The position numbers and the translations under genes were made by a program. From contig DUCC01000034.1 in the NCBI GenBank assembly GCA_012959995.1, forward strand, positions 62,001 to 126,000: a stretch of 64,000 nt of DNA, given 5' to 3'. Position 1 is the stretch's first letter. Every line of letters begins with the position of its first letter. This DNA comes from Acidimicrobiia bacterium (lineage in GTDB: Bacteria > Actinomycetota > Acidimicrobiia > Acidimicrobiales > MedAcidi-G1). Below the pieces are notes generated by a model. It saw nothing but the letters and a program-made list of their open reading frames with translations. It did not search any database and was not told where the DNA came from. Below are positions 12,020 through 20,003 of the stretch, piece by piece.

Positions 12020-13423
12020 ATGCCTTTTCTCCCGACCGCTGCTTTTTCAATCGTTCTCCACGTGGAGCTCGACAATGTGCCCAATACTTTGGGCCGCCTC
12101 ACCACAAGCATTGGTGAAGCGGGGGCCAACATTGTTTCCATGGGGGGCTTCGATGTGCGCGGCGACTTGCTGGTAAATGATGTTTGTGTGAACTGCCGTG
12201 ACGAAGAGCATTCGTTGACGGTAGTAAAAAAAGTCGAAGAACTCAGCGGGGTGACTTTGGTTTCTTGGTACGACCGTACCTTCGCTATACACGAAGGCGG
12301 AAAGATTGAAGTTAAAACCTTGTGCCCAGTAAACGACCGTCATGATCTGTCCATGGCTTACACCCCAGGGGTAGCTCGGGTTTGTATGGCCATTCATGAG
12401 AATCCAGAACGGTCACATGAACTAACTATTCGCAAAAATACGGTAGCTATCGTGACCGATGGGACGGCCGTGTTGGGTTTGGGCGATATTGGCCCACTGG
12501 CTGCTATGCCGGTGATGGAAGGCAAAGCGCTGCTCTTTAAAGAGTTCGCTGGGGTGGATGCTTTTCCTATTTGCCTCGACGTCACCGATCCGCAGGAAAT
12601 TATTGACACGGTGATCCGTTTGGCCCCCACCTTTGGCGGCATCAATCTGGAAGACATTGCCGCACCGGCCGCTTTTGCGGTGGAAGATGCCTTGAAAGAG
12701 GCGCTAGACATCCCAGTTTTTCATGATGACCAACACGGAACCGCCGTGGTTACTTTGGCTGCTTTGTGGAATGCTTGTCGCCTCACCGGCCGCAACATCG
12801 AAGACCTTTCGGTGGTTATTGCGGGCATGGGCGCCGCTGGAGTAGCGGTAGGCAAGATTCTTTATAACGCAGGCGTTGGTGAGATCGTGGGGGTGGATCG
12901 CACCGGTGCGGTGTACTCCGGCCGCGACAACCTCAACTCGGCCAAAGAATGGTTTGCTACCAACACTAACCCGGAACGCAAAATGGGCACTTTGCAAGAT
13001 GTCCTGGTGGGCGCTGATGTGTTCATCGGCGTAAGTGGGCCCGGACTCTTGACGGCCGCTGACCTGCGCACCATGAACCCAGAGCCGTTTGTGTTTGCTA
13101 TGGCTAACCCTGACCCAGAGATTCGCCCCGAAGAAGCCGACGGCTTGGCGGCGGTGATGGCCACGGGGCGCAGCGATTACCCCAACCAGATCAACAACGT
13201 GTTGGCGTTCCCCGGTATTTTTCGGGGCGCTTTTGATGCTCAGGCCACCGACATTACCGAAAACATGAAGTTGGCGGCCGCTCGCGCCATCGCCGAGTCT
13301 GTGTCTGATGAAGACCTCACGGCCCAGTTTGTGGTGCCCTCGGTATTTGACAAAGAGGTACCGTTTGCGGTGGCCAAAGCAGTGGCCGAGGCGGCTCGGA
13401 CTGATGGGGTTTGCCGAAGTTAA
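12020..13423 (+). CDS. NAD(P)-dependent malic enzyme with N-terminal ACT domain
   Basis: Oxidative decarboxylation of malate to pyruvate. Residues about 8-80 read as an ACT domain (SIVLHVELDNVPNTLGRLTTSI), a small-molecule sensor seen in many actinobacterial malic enzymes. The catalytic part begins near residue 95 with SMAYTPGVARVC (catalytic tyrosine), EGKALLFKEFAGVDAFP (lysine) and NLEDIAAP/FHDDQHGTA (metal and substrate binding); the Rossmann domain has IAGMGAAGVAVG. Length 467 fits. No clear Shine-Dalgarno site precedes the ATG; the gene lies 33 bases after pyrE and ends the + strand run. Confidence 0.93.
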   Translation: MPFLPTAAFSIVLHVELDNVPNTLGRLTTSIGEAGANIVSMGGFDVRGDLLVNDVCVNCRDEEHSLTVVKKVEELSGVTLVSWYDRTFAIHEGGKIEVKTLCPVNDRHDLSMAYTPGVARVCMAIHENPERSHELTIRKNTVAIVTDGTAVLGLGDIGPLAAMPVMEGKALLFKEFAGVDAFPICLDVTDPQEIIDTVIRLAPTFGGINLEDIAAPAAFAVEDALKEALDIPVFHDDQHGTAVVTLAALWNACRLTGRNIEDLSVVIAGMGAAGVAVGKILYNAGVGEIVGVDRTGAVYSGRDNLNSAKEWFATNTNPERKMGTLQDVLVGADVFIGVSGPGLLTAADLRTMNPEPFVFAMANPDPEIRPEEADGLAAVMATGRSDYPNQINNVLAFPGIFRGAFDAQATDITENMKLAAARAIAESVSDEDLTAQFVVPSVFDKEVPFAVAKAVAEAARTDGVCRS

Positions 13424-13430
13424 GTTTGCA

Positions 13431-13472
13431 CGACTCTTGTGGTTGGGCTTTTAATCCCCGACCTAGGAGTCG
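13431..13472. terminator. possible bidirectional terminator hairpin
   Basis: CGACTC (13431-13436) pairs with GAGTCG (13467-13472), and inside it GGTTGGG (13441-13447) pairs with CCCGACC (13457-13463) with one G-U pair. It lies between the convergent stops of the malic enzyme and the alcohol dehydrogenase and overlaps the end of the latter by ten bases. The loop carries the only T run, so this is a weak call. Confidence 0.35.
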
Positions 13473-14554
13473 AACATGATGACCGAACGCAGCGTTGACC
13501 CGGCCCGCATTTCGTCGTAGCCGCCGTTTACTTCATCAAGAGTGATGTGGGCGGAAACTAAACGTTCAAGGTCAAGGCGTCCACCGAGGTAGTGAGTTAC
13601 TAACTCGGGGATGGTGGTTTTAAAGTTGCTATTGCCCATGAAAAGCCCGCGGAGGCTTTTTGCTTGCAAAACCATGAAGGCACCGGGCACGGCCATGGTG
13701 CTGGTCGCCGGGGGAAGGCCCACCAGGTAAGCGGTGCGCCCGGGTTTGATCATGGCTAAGGCTTGTTCGGCGGTTGCGGTTAGCCCTATGGCTTCGAAGG
13801 CAGCATCAACCCCGCTGGTGAGTTCCAGCACGGCAGCCACCGGGTCGGTTTCGCTGGCATTGATGATGTCAGTGGCTCCGAACCCTTTAGCCGCTTCAAG
13901 TTTTTCGGCATTGAGGTCAATAGCGATGATGCGTCCCGCGCCGGCCAAGCGGCAGCCCTGCACAATGTTGAGGCCTATGCCCCCACAGCCAATGACGGCC
14001 ACGGTTTCTCCGGCGCGGATGGCGGCGCCGTTTACGGCTGAGCCCACCCCGGTAATGACCGCACAACCCAGCAGGGCGGCAAGGTCGAAAGGAATGTCGT
14101 CATTGATGACCACGGCAGCGTTTTCGTGAACCAACATTTGTTCGGCAAAAGCCCCCAAGCCGGCCATAGCGCGGATGGGTTGATCGCCCAAAGCTAAACG
14201 GGGGGTTTCGTTTTCATTTCGCCCTAAGAGTTGACGGCGTTCGCAGGTCCAAGTTTGACCATTTAAGCATTCGGTACAGGAACCGCAGAATTGGGTCAAG
14301 CAGGTCACTACATGGTCGCCTGGTTTCATGGTGGCCACGTCGGGGCCTACGGCGATGACTTCACCAGAGGCTTCGTGACCCAAGGCAGTGGGGCCGGGGC
14401 CCAAGGGCAAGAGCCCTTCGATGACGTGAAGGTCGCTGTGGCAGAGCCCCGAAGCACGGGTTTGGATAAGCACCTCGCGTCCTTGTGGTTGAGCAATGGT
14501 GAGATCTTCGATGACTAATTCACCGGGGGCTTGATGTAAAACGGCGGCGCGCAT
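13463..14554 (-). CDS. zinc-dependent alcohol dehydrogenase (MDR superfamily)
   Basis: Oxidises an alcohol to an aldehyde or ketone with NAD(P). The 363 residues contain the catalytic-zinc region GLCHSDLH and GHEASGEV, the four-cysteine structural-zinc loop CGSCTECLNGQTWTC, and the Rossmann motif VIGCGGIGLN. The start is ATG at 14554, preceded by AAAGGAG; a longer frame to 14590 would read through the operator palindrome and has no ribosome site. It is transcribed divergently from the enoyl-CoA hydratase, with the palindromic operator 14580-14601 between them. The substrate is unknown; the context suggests alcohols made by the nearby P450s. Confidence 0.92.
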   Translation of the reverse strand: MRAAVLHQAPGELVIEDLTIAQPQGREVLIQTRASGLCHSDLHVIEGLLPLGPGPTALGHEASGEVIAVGPDVATMKPGDHVVTCLTQFCGSCTECLNGQTWTCERRQLLGRNENETPRLALGDQPIRAMAGLGAFAEQMLVHENAAVVINDDIPFDLAALLGCAVITGVGSAVNGAAIRAGETVAVIGCGGIGLNIVQGCRLAGAGRIIAIDLNAEKLEAAKGFGATDIINASETDPVAAVLELTSGVDAAFEAIGLTATAEQALAMIKPGRTAYLVGLPPATSTMAVPGAFMVLQAKSLRGLFMGNSNFKTTIPELVTHYLGGRLDLERLVSAHITLDEVNGGYDEMRAGSTLRSVIMFDS

Positions 14555-14579
14555 GATTCTCCTTTTGGCTTTTCGCATT

Positions 14580-14601
14580 AGGTTAGCCAATTGGCTAACC
14601 T
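14580..14601. promoter_or_regulatory. perfect 22-bp palindrome, probable TetR operator (site 1)
   Basis: The 11-base arm AGGTTAGCCAA at 14580-14590 is followed at once by its exact reverse complement, ending at 14601. It sits in the divergent gap between the alcohol dehydrogenase and the enoyl-CoA hydratase/TetR operon. Both strands have TAACCT at the site edge, placed like a -10 box: on the + strand it ends 7 bases before ATG 14609. The core GTTAGCCA-N2-TGGCTAAC recurs at 22698-22717. Binding by one of the TetR proteins encoded at 15337-16496 is inference. Confidence 0.8.
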
Positions 14602-14608
14602 TGTTTAC

Positions 14609-15334
14609 ATGTCGGCCGATACAAATGTTTTATTGAATATTTCTGAGGGGTTAGCCACGGTAACCTTGCAGCGCCCAGAGCGCCGGAATGCTCTCATCGG
14701 CCCGCTGTTTGACGAATTGGCGGCGGCCTTTACTTCGCTTAGCCAGAACCCAGAAGTCAATGCGGTGTTGCTTCATGGCGCACAAGGAGCATTTTGTTCT
14801 GGTCTCGACCTGAAAGAATACAAAGCTGACCCGCCTCCGCCCTGGTTGACTTCATCCGCGGCGTCGGCGTCGGCTGCTCATAAGGCTATTTACGCTTGCC
14901 CGGTACCGGTGGTTGGTGCTTTAGAACGCTTCGCTATCAATGGAGGCGCTTCGCTGGCTTTGGCTTGCGACCTTTTGGTGGCTGGCCAGGGAGCGTATTT
15001 GCAAGTCGCAGAAATAAAGTTGGGAATGGCGGCACCCTTAAACTTGACGTGGCTTCATGAGCGTTTTTCAGTTGCTGCTGCACAGCAATTGGTGTTGACG
15101 GGACGCAAATTCTTTGGCCCGGATCTTCACCGTTTAGGGATAGCGCTGGAGGTTGTTAAAGATGATCAGGTATTGGCTCAGGCCACCCAGGTTGCTCGTG
15201 AAATAGCCCAATGCCCGCCCCAAGGGGTGCGGGCTTTAAAAGCGGGGCTGGCTGTGGGTTCTTCTTGGGAAAGCCACCGAAAAGCCGTGCTCGAGGTTTC
15301 CCAGCAGGCTCTTTTTTTACCGGTTCAAAACTAG
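14609..15334 (+). CDS. enoyl-CoA hydratase/isomerase family protein
   Basis: Crotonase-fold enzyme of fatty-acid or related acyl-CoA degradation. The 241 residues show the early VTLQRPERRNAL, the oxyanion-hole region GAFCSGLDLKEY and the second one FAINGGASLALACDLLVA. I choose ATG 14609; an in-frame TTG at 14591 lies inside the operator. No ribosome site precedes the ATG, and TAACCT ends 7 bases upstream, so the message may be leaderless. Its stop is 2 bases from the first TetR gene. The typical glutamate positions of hydratases (GxGxxxE) are not obvious, so isomerase or another crotonase activity is possible. Confidence 0.85.
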   Translation: MSADTNVLLNISEGLATVTLQRPERRNALIGPLFDELAAAFTSLSQNPEVNAVLLHGAQGAFCSGLDLKEYKADPPPPWLTSSAASASAAHKAIYACPVPVVGALERFAINGGASLALACDLLVAGQGAYLQVAEIKLGMAAPLNLTWLHERFSVAAAQQLVLTGRKFFGPDLHRLGIALEVVKDDQVLAQATQVAREIAQCPPQGVRALKAGLAVGSSWESHRKAVLEVSQQALFLPVQN

Positions 15335-15336
15335 GC

Positions 15337-15897
15337 ATGTCAGAAACCTCGGCCCGCCAAGACATTATTGAGGCGGCGCTGCGCTTATTAGAGGATCGCC
15401 CCCCTTCGGCTATTTCTGGTCGTGAACTGGCCGAAGAAGCAGGAGTGAGCTATGGGTTGATTCACTATTACTTCAATGGGAAACAAAATGCTTTTCTTGC
15501 TGCCCGAGATTTTCTTAACCAGTGGGTAGTTGATTCGGTGATGCAAGGAGGGAGCCAGTCGGTTTCATTAAGTGATACCAGCGACCGACGCTCGTTTTGG
15601 GCGGTGGCCGGGCATATGGCTCTTGAGACTTCGAAGGAATGGAATGAGGAGAGAGACCTTCCGGTGGTTGAGGCCTATTTGAATCTTTTTGCCCAAACCG
15701 ACCCCTCTGGTGATCGAGTGCAGCACGCAGTTGTTGTTGCTTCTCTTTACGCCCTTTTGCTGGGCCGACCCATTTTTGGCTCGCACAATGCCCACTCGGT
15801 TGGATTGACGGATGAAGATTTACCAAAAGTGGATCAGCGTATTAGATCCTTAGTGAGTGCCCTTGAAGGCTCGGTTGGTTTGGAGCAGCAAACATGA
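15337..15897 (+). CDS. TetR-family transcriptional regulator (first of a tandem pair)
   Basis: DNA-binding repressor of 186 residues. The helix-turn-helix lies at about residues 8-55: RQDIIEAALRLLEDRPPSAISGRELAEEAGVSYGL, closing in the typical IHYYFNGKQNAF. The start is ATG 15337, 2 bases after the hydratase stop; an upstream in-frame start lies within the hydratase gene. The rest is a ligand-binding domain with no recognised ligand. Its recognition region is nearly the same as that of the next gene, so both may bind the same palindrome or form a heterodimer. Confidence 0.92.
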   Translation: MSETSARQDIIEAALRLLEDRPPSAISGRELAEEAGVSYGLIHYYFNGKQNAFLAARDFLNQWVVDSVMQGGSQSVSLSDTSDRRSFWAVAGHMALETSKEWNEERDLPVVEAYLNLFAQTDPSGDRVQHAVVVASLYALLLGRPIFGSHNAHSVGLTDEDLPKVDQRIRSLVSALEGSVGLEQQT

Positions 15898-16496
15898 ACG
15901 CCAAGCCACGGGGAGCCCAACAGGTAAAAGTAGCTTTGGTGGCGGCGGCCGTGAGGTTATTGGGGCAACGCCCACCTCATCAAATTTCTGGCCGAGAACT
16001 GGCCGAAGAAGCGGGGGTGAACTATGGGTTGGTTCACCACTATTTTGGCTCAAAGGAAGTTTTACTGCAAGCAGGTTTGGCGGACTTGGCGTCTTCTTTT
16101 GCCGAGGGGCCAATTGATGAGTCTTGGTCTTCAGACGAACCATTTTCTATACGCCATCGCATGGATTATTTGCGAGCGTTAGCGTTTTCTTCAATCTCGG
16201 GGGAACTCGAAGGCCTTTCAACCGTGCACCCGGTGATTGAAGATTCATTAAAGAAGGTGAGTGTTTTACGGGGGAAAGGCCAAGACCCGGATAAACAAAC
16301 GCTTACCGATGTGGCGGTGGGAACACTCTTCCAACTGGGTTGGTCTCTTTTTGAACAACGAGTGTTGCCGGGTTTTGCCTTTGACAAAGAAGAAGAGGCT
16401 GAATTTGAAAAACGTCTACGCGCCACCTTGCGGGCCATCATGTTGGATGGGGATGTAGCCAAGGCGACACAAGCAACCCTGCACGGTAAGTCTTAG
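15894..16496 (+). CDS. TetR-family transcriptional regulator (second of a tandem pair)
   Basis: A paralogue of the preceding regulator, 200 residues, overlapping it by four bases (ATGA). The helix-turn-helix is shared (ISGRELAEEAGVNYGLVHHYFGSKE), while the ligand-binding half differs strongly. The stop overlaps the stop of the convergent acyl-CoA dehydrogenase gene by four bases. Candidate targets are the two matching palindromes at 14580 and 22698. Whether one protein represses and the other modulates is unknown. Confidence 0.92.
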   Translation: MNAKPRGAQQVKVALVAAAVRLLGQRPPHQISGRELAEEAGVNYGLVHHYFGSKEVLLQAGLADLASSFAEGPIDESWSSDEPFSIRHRMDYLRALAFSSISGELEGLSTVHPVIEDSLKKVSVLRGKGQDPDKQTLTDVAVGTLFQLGWSLFEQRVLPGFAFDKEEEAEFEKRLRATLRAIMLDGDVAKATQATLHGKS

Positions 16497-17647
16497 TTTT
16501 TGAGGGTGTCCTTGAAGGCAAGATTGCGGTCTGGAGTAGGTTCGCGAGGCAAACCAAGCACACGCTCACCTAAAGTATTTCGTTGCACTTCATCGGTGCC
16601 TCCACCTAAAGAAAGCGCTGGGGCATCACATATTCCGTAAGTCAACGTTTTTTTATCGTTGCCGAGAGGTTTCCCTTCCCAGGCGATTACTTGCATGTGG
16701 GCTAACCGGGTGGCGGTAGCAGCGGCGGCCCGTCCCTCTTTGGTGCGCCAGAGTTTAGTAAGCGAGGGGTGAATGCCCGGGCGCCGGTTTAACCACTCAA
16801 TAATTTTTCGGTTGGTAAAAAGAGTGGCCAAGTCTTGTCGAACGATGGGGTCTTGGTGGGCCTCGCTCTCTTGCGCTAAGGAAATCAGTCGTTCAACAGT
16901 GATCGGGCGGCGGCCTCCCCCGGCCCCGATAGAGGAACGCTCGTAACTCAATAAAGCGACAGCCATGCGCCAGCCTTCGCCGGGTGCACCAACAACCCAT
17001 GGAGCGGGGATTTTCGCTTCGGTAATGAACACTTCGTTGAAGCTGGATACTCCGGTCATCTGGTGCAAGGGCCGCACCTCGACGCCCGGTTGTTTCATGG
17101 GGAGAATCATCATGGAGATGCCTTGGTGTTTTGGCACGTCAGGGTTGGTTCGAGCGAGCAGTATGCCAAAGTCGGCATCGCTGGCTCCGGAGGTCCAGAC
17201 TTTTTGACCACTTACCACCCACTGGTCGCCGTCAAGTTTGGCACTGGTGGTAAGCCCGGCGAGGTCTGATCCGGCTCCGGGTTCGGAATAAAGTTGACAC
17301 CATATTTCGTCACCTCTTAATCCGGGGCGGAGGAATCGTTGCTGTAATTCAGTGCTGCCATAATCACGCAAAGTAGGCAGGGCCATATTGATACCGATGC
17401 CAAAACCAAAAACTGCGTTAGCGGATTCTCTACTGGGGGCTTCTTTGCGAAAGGTGTTGATGAATTCTTTATCTAAGCCTCGGCCACCGGTTTCGATCGG
17501 ATAGTCAAGGGCCCCAAGACCGGCATCGTAGCGAGCAGCGAGGTAGGCCCTTCCTCGCTCTAGGGGGTCATCAAGACCAGAGAGTAAATCAGGCAGGGTG
17601 GCATAAAAAGATTGAACTTCGGTGCGAAATTGAGCAAGGTCCTCCAT
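16493..17647 (-). CDS. acyl-CoA dehydrogenase family protein
   Basis: FAD enzyme introducing a trans-2 double bond in acyl-CoA or a related substrate. Family segments are EIWCQLYSEPGAGSDLAGLTTSA (about 115-137), QKVWTSGASDADFGILLARTNP, and the C-terminal GGGTDEVQRNTLGERVLGLPRE. The catalytic glutamate common in this family is not easily placed. The start is ambiguous: ATG 17647 (385 residues) or GTG 17665 (six residues longer); neither has a clear ribosome site. It lies convergent to the TetR pair and divergent from the sulfatase. Confidence 0.88.
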   Translation of the reverse strand: MEDLAQFRTEVQSFYATLPDLLSGLDDPLERGRAYLAARYDAGLGALDYPIETGGRGLDKEFINTFRKEAPSRESANAVFGFGIGINMALPTLRDYGSTELQQRFLRPGLRGDEIWCQLYSEPGAGSDLAGLTTSAKLDGDQWVVSGQKVWTSGASDADFGILLARTNPDVPKHQGISMMILPMKQPGVEVRPLHQMTGVSSFNEVFITEAKIPAPWVVGAPGEGWRMAVALLSYERSSIGAGGGRRPITVERLISLAQESEAHQDPIVRQDLATLFTNRKIIEWLNRRPGIHPSLTKLWRTKEGRAAAATATRLAHMQVIAWEGKPLGNDKKTLTYGICDAPALSLGGGTDEVQRNTLGERVLGLPREPTPDRNLAFKDTLKN

Positions 17648-17702
17648 GTGGGCTACTTTAATCACCTAGCAAACTTTGTGAAAACTCAAGAGAGTGAAAA
17701 AG

Positions 17703-20000
17703 ATGACTGAACCAGTTAAGCGACTTTTTTCTGAAGCGACCGGTACCCCGCTTTCTTTAGACCAAGCACCTGCTGGTGCCCCCAACGTGGTGGTGGTGTT
17801 GCTTGACGATGTGGGCTTCGGGTCGTTTTCTACTTTTGGTGGCCCCATAACTACTCCAGCATGTGATCGTGTCGCTGCCCAAGGTTTGCGCTACAACCAG
17901 TTCCACACCACGGCACTTTGTGCCCCCACCCGTGCTTCGCTGCTTACTGGCCGCAACCACCACACCGTGCACGTGGGATGCATTACCGAGGTGGCGAACT
18001 CTTTCCCTGGCTATGACTCAATAATCCCTGCGGAGGCAGCCACGGTGGCCGAAGTACTTCGCTCCAATGGATATGCCACCGGCATGTTTGGCAAAGGCCA
18101 TCTCACCCCCCGGTGGGAGGTAGGCCCGGCTGGCCCCTTTGACCGTTGGCCCACAGGCTTGGGTTTTGATCGCTTCTATGGTTTTCTGGGTGCAGAAACG
18201 TCGCAATTTGAACCGGCCCTTTATGACCAAACCACTCCCATTGAGCCTTATGTGGGTCGAGGGGATTACCACCTCACCGAAGATTTGGCAGAGCAGTCCA
18301 TCAATTGGATGCAGCAAGTAAAAGCGCACCGACCGGATCGGCCGTTTTTTTGTTATTTTGCTCCCGGTGCGGTGCATACGCCCTTGCAGGTTCCGGCCGA
18401 CTGGCTTGACCAATTTGCTGGTCAGTTCGATGAAGGCTGGGATGCTCTCCGGCAACAAATTTTTGAGAAACAATTGACCTTAGGGGTTATCCCGGCCGGC
18501 ACGGTGAACACGCCTCGTCCAGAAGAAATACCCAGTTGGGATGAATACCCCGATCGGTACAAACCGGTGGCTCGACGCCTTATGGAAGTATTTGCGGCCT
18601 TTTTGGCCCACACCGACGCGCAGGTAGGAAAGCTGATTGATGCGTTAGAAACCATGGATGAATGGGAAAATACTCTTTTTGTTTATGTCACGGGCGACAA
18701 CGGGGCTTCGGCCGAGGGAACCATTCATGGGGCCTGGTCGGCTCCTTCGTTTCAAAACGGGGTACACGAAGACCCGGAATGGCTCTTAGAACACATGGAC
18801 GACTTTGGTACCGCAGCATGTGAATGCCATTACAACGTGGGGTGGGCGTGGGCTCAGGACGCACCGTTTCAATGGATGAAACAAGTGGCGTCGCATTTTG
18901 GGGGAACCCGTAACGCCATGGCTTTGTCGTGGCCTCAACACATTACTGATGCCGGTGGTTTGCGCACTCAGTTCCATCATGTGGTCGACTTGGCGCCCAC
19001 TATTTATGAGGCCGCCGGGGTGAAGCCTCCCGAGGTAGTGAACGGGGTGAAGCAGATGCCTATTGAGGGAACCTCCATGGGGTACTCCTTTGACGAGGCC
19101 TCAGCGGCGAGCAAAAGAACTACCCAATATTTTGAGATTCTGGGTAATCGAGCTATTTACCACGAGGGCTACATTGCATCGTGTTTTCATGGGAGGGTGC
19201 CATGGATTCGTATGGCCAGCCAACCCTTTGATGGCCCGCAAGAAAAATGGGAACTCTACGACATCACGACTGACTTTTCTCAGAGCCACGACTTAGCCAA
19301 AGAACAACCCGAGCGTTTGGCTGAAATGAAAGAACTCTTTGATGCGGAGGCCCGCCGCAATGGCGTTTACCCGTTACGCGACCCCGGGGACCGCCTCACC
19401 GCCGACACCCGCCCGCCCTCTCCGTTGCAAGGGGCAAAGCAGGCCACCTACACGCCGGCCCATGTACGCATGCCGGAAGGCAGCGTGATTGATATTAAAA
19501 ACCGGTCGTTTGATTTGGTTGCCCGGTTAGAAGTGGATGCTTCAGATGTTGAAGGGGTCATCGTGTGTCAGGGGGGAAACCTCAATGGGTGGACGCTTTA
19601 TTTGCAAGAGGGGCGGCCGGTTTATCATTACAACTTGTTTGGACACCAGCGAACGACGGTAGAAGCATCAGAACCTTTAACTCCCGGGCCCCACGAGGTG
19701 CGGGTACTTTTTGATTACGACGGAGGTTTTGGCAAAGGGGGAACCGCTCACCTGTTTGTTGATCAAGAACTGTTGGCTTCGGAACGCATAGAAGCCACCG
19801 TGCCGGTGGTTTTTTCTATGAGTGGAGAAACCTTCGATGTGGGCGTGGATACCGGTGCCCCGGTGGGCTTGTACCCGCATCTGTTTCCTTGCACGGTCAC
19901 CATTAAAGACGTCACCATCACCTTGTTAGATGAAATTGATGCTGAAACTCAACAAGCGATCACTGAGGGTGTGTTTAAAGCTGCTTTGGCTGCGCAGTAA
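17703..20000 (+). CDS. arylsulfatase (type I, formylglycine-dependent)
   Basis: Hydrolyses a sulfate ester. The nucleophile motif CAPTR has Cys73, which must be converted to formylglycine; the metal-binding NVVVVLLDDVGFG is at residues 28-40 and LTGRNHHTVHVG follows. The body extends to about residue 560 with FVYVTGDNGASAEG as the second metal site. The last 200 residues form an extra beta-rich domain (LVARLEVDASDVEGVIVCQGG, HEVRVLFDYDGGFGKGG) of the kind found in larger sulfatases. No signal peptide is seen, so it is probably cytosolic. ATG 17703 has AGAGAG upstream; GTG 17694 is an alternative. No formylglycine-generating enzyme gene is in the window. Confidence 0.92.
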   Translation: MTEPVKRLFSEATGTPLSLDQAPAGAPNVVVVLLDDVGFGSFSTFGGPITTPACDRVAAQGLRYNQFHTTALCAPTRASLLTGRNHHTVHVGCITEVANSFPGYDSIIPAEAATVAEVLRSNGYATGMFGKGHLTPRWEVGPAGPFDRWPTGLGFDRFYGFLGAETSQFEPALYDQTTPIEPYVGRGDYHLTEDLAEQSINWMQQVKAHRPDRPFFCYFAPGAVHTPLQVPADWLDQFAGQFDEGWDALRQQIFEKQLTLGVIPAGTVNTPRPEEIPSWDEYPDRYKPVARRLMEVFAAFLAHTDAQVGKLIDALETMDEWENTLFVYVTGDNGASAEGTIHGAWSAPSFQNGVHEDPEWLLEHMDDFGTAACECHYNVGWAWAQDAPFQWMKQVASHFGGTRNAMALSWPQHITDAGGLRTQFHHVVDLAPTIYEAAGVKPPEVVNGVKQMPIEGTSMGYSFDEASAASKRTTQYFEILGNRAIYHEGYIASCFHGRVPWIRMASQPFDGPQEKWELYDITTDFSQSHDLAKEQPERLAEMKELFDAEARRNGVYPLRDPGDRLTADTRPPSPLQGAKQATYTPAHVRMPEGSVIDIKNRSFDLVARLEVDASDVEGVIVCQGGNLNGWTLYLQEGRPVYHYNLFGHQRTTVEASEPLTPGPHEVRVLFDYDGGFGKGGTAHLFVDQELLASERIEATVPVVFSMSGETFDVGVDTGAPVGLYPHLFPCTVTIKDVTITLLDEIDAETQQAITEGVFKAALAAQ

Positions 20001-20003
20001 AAC

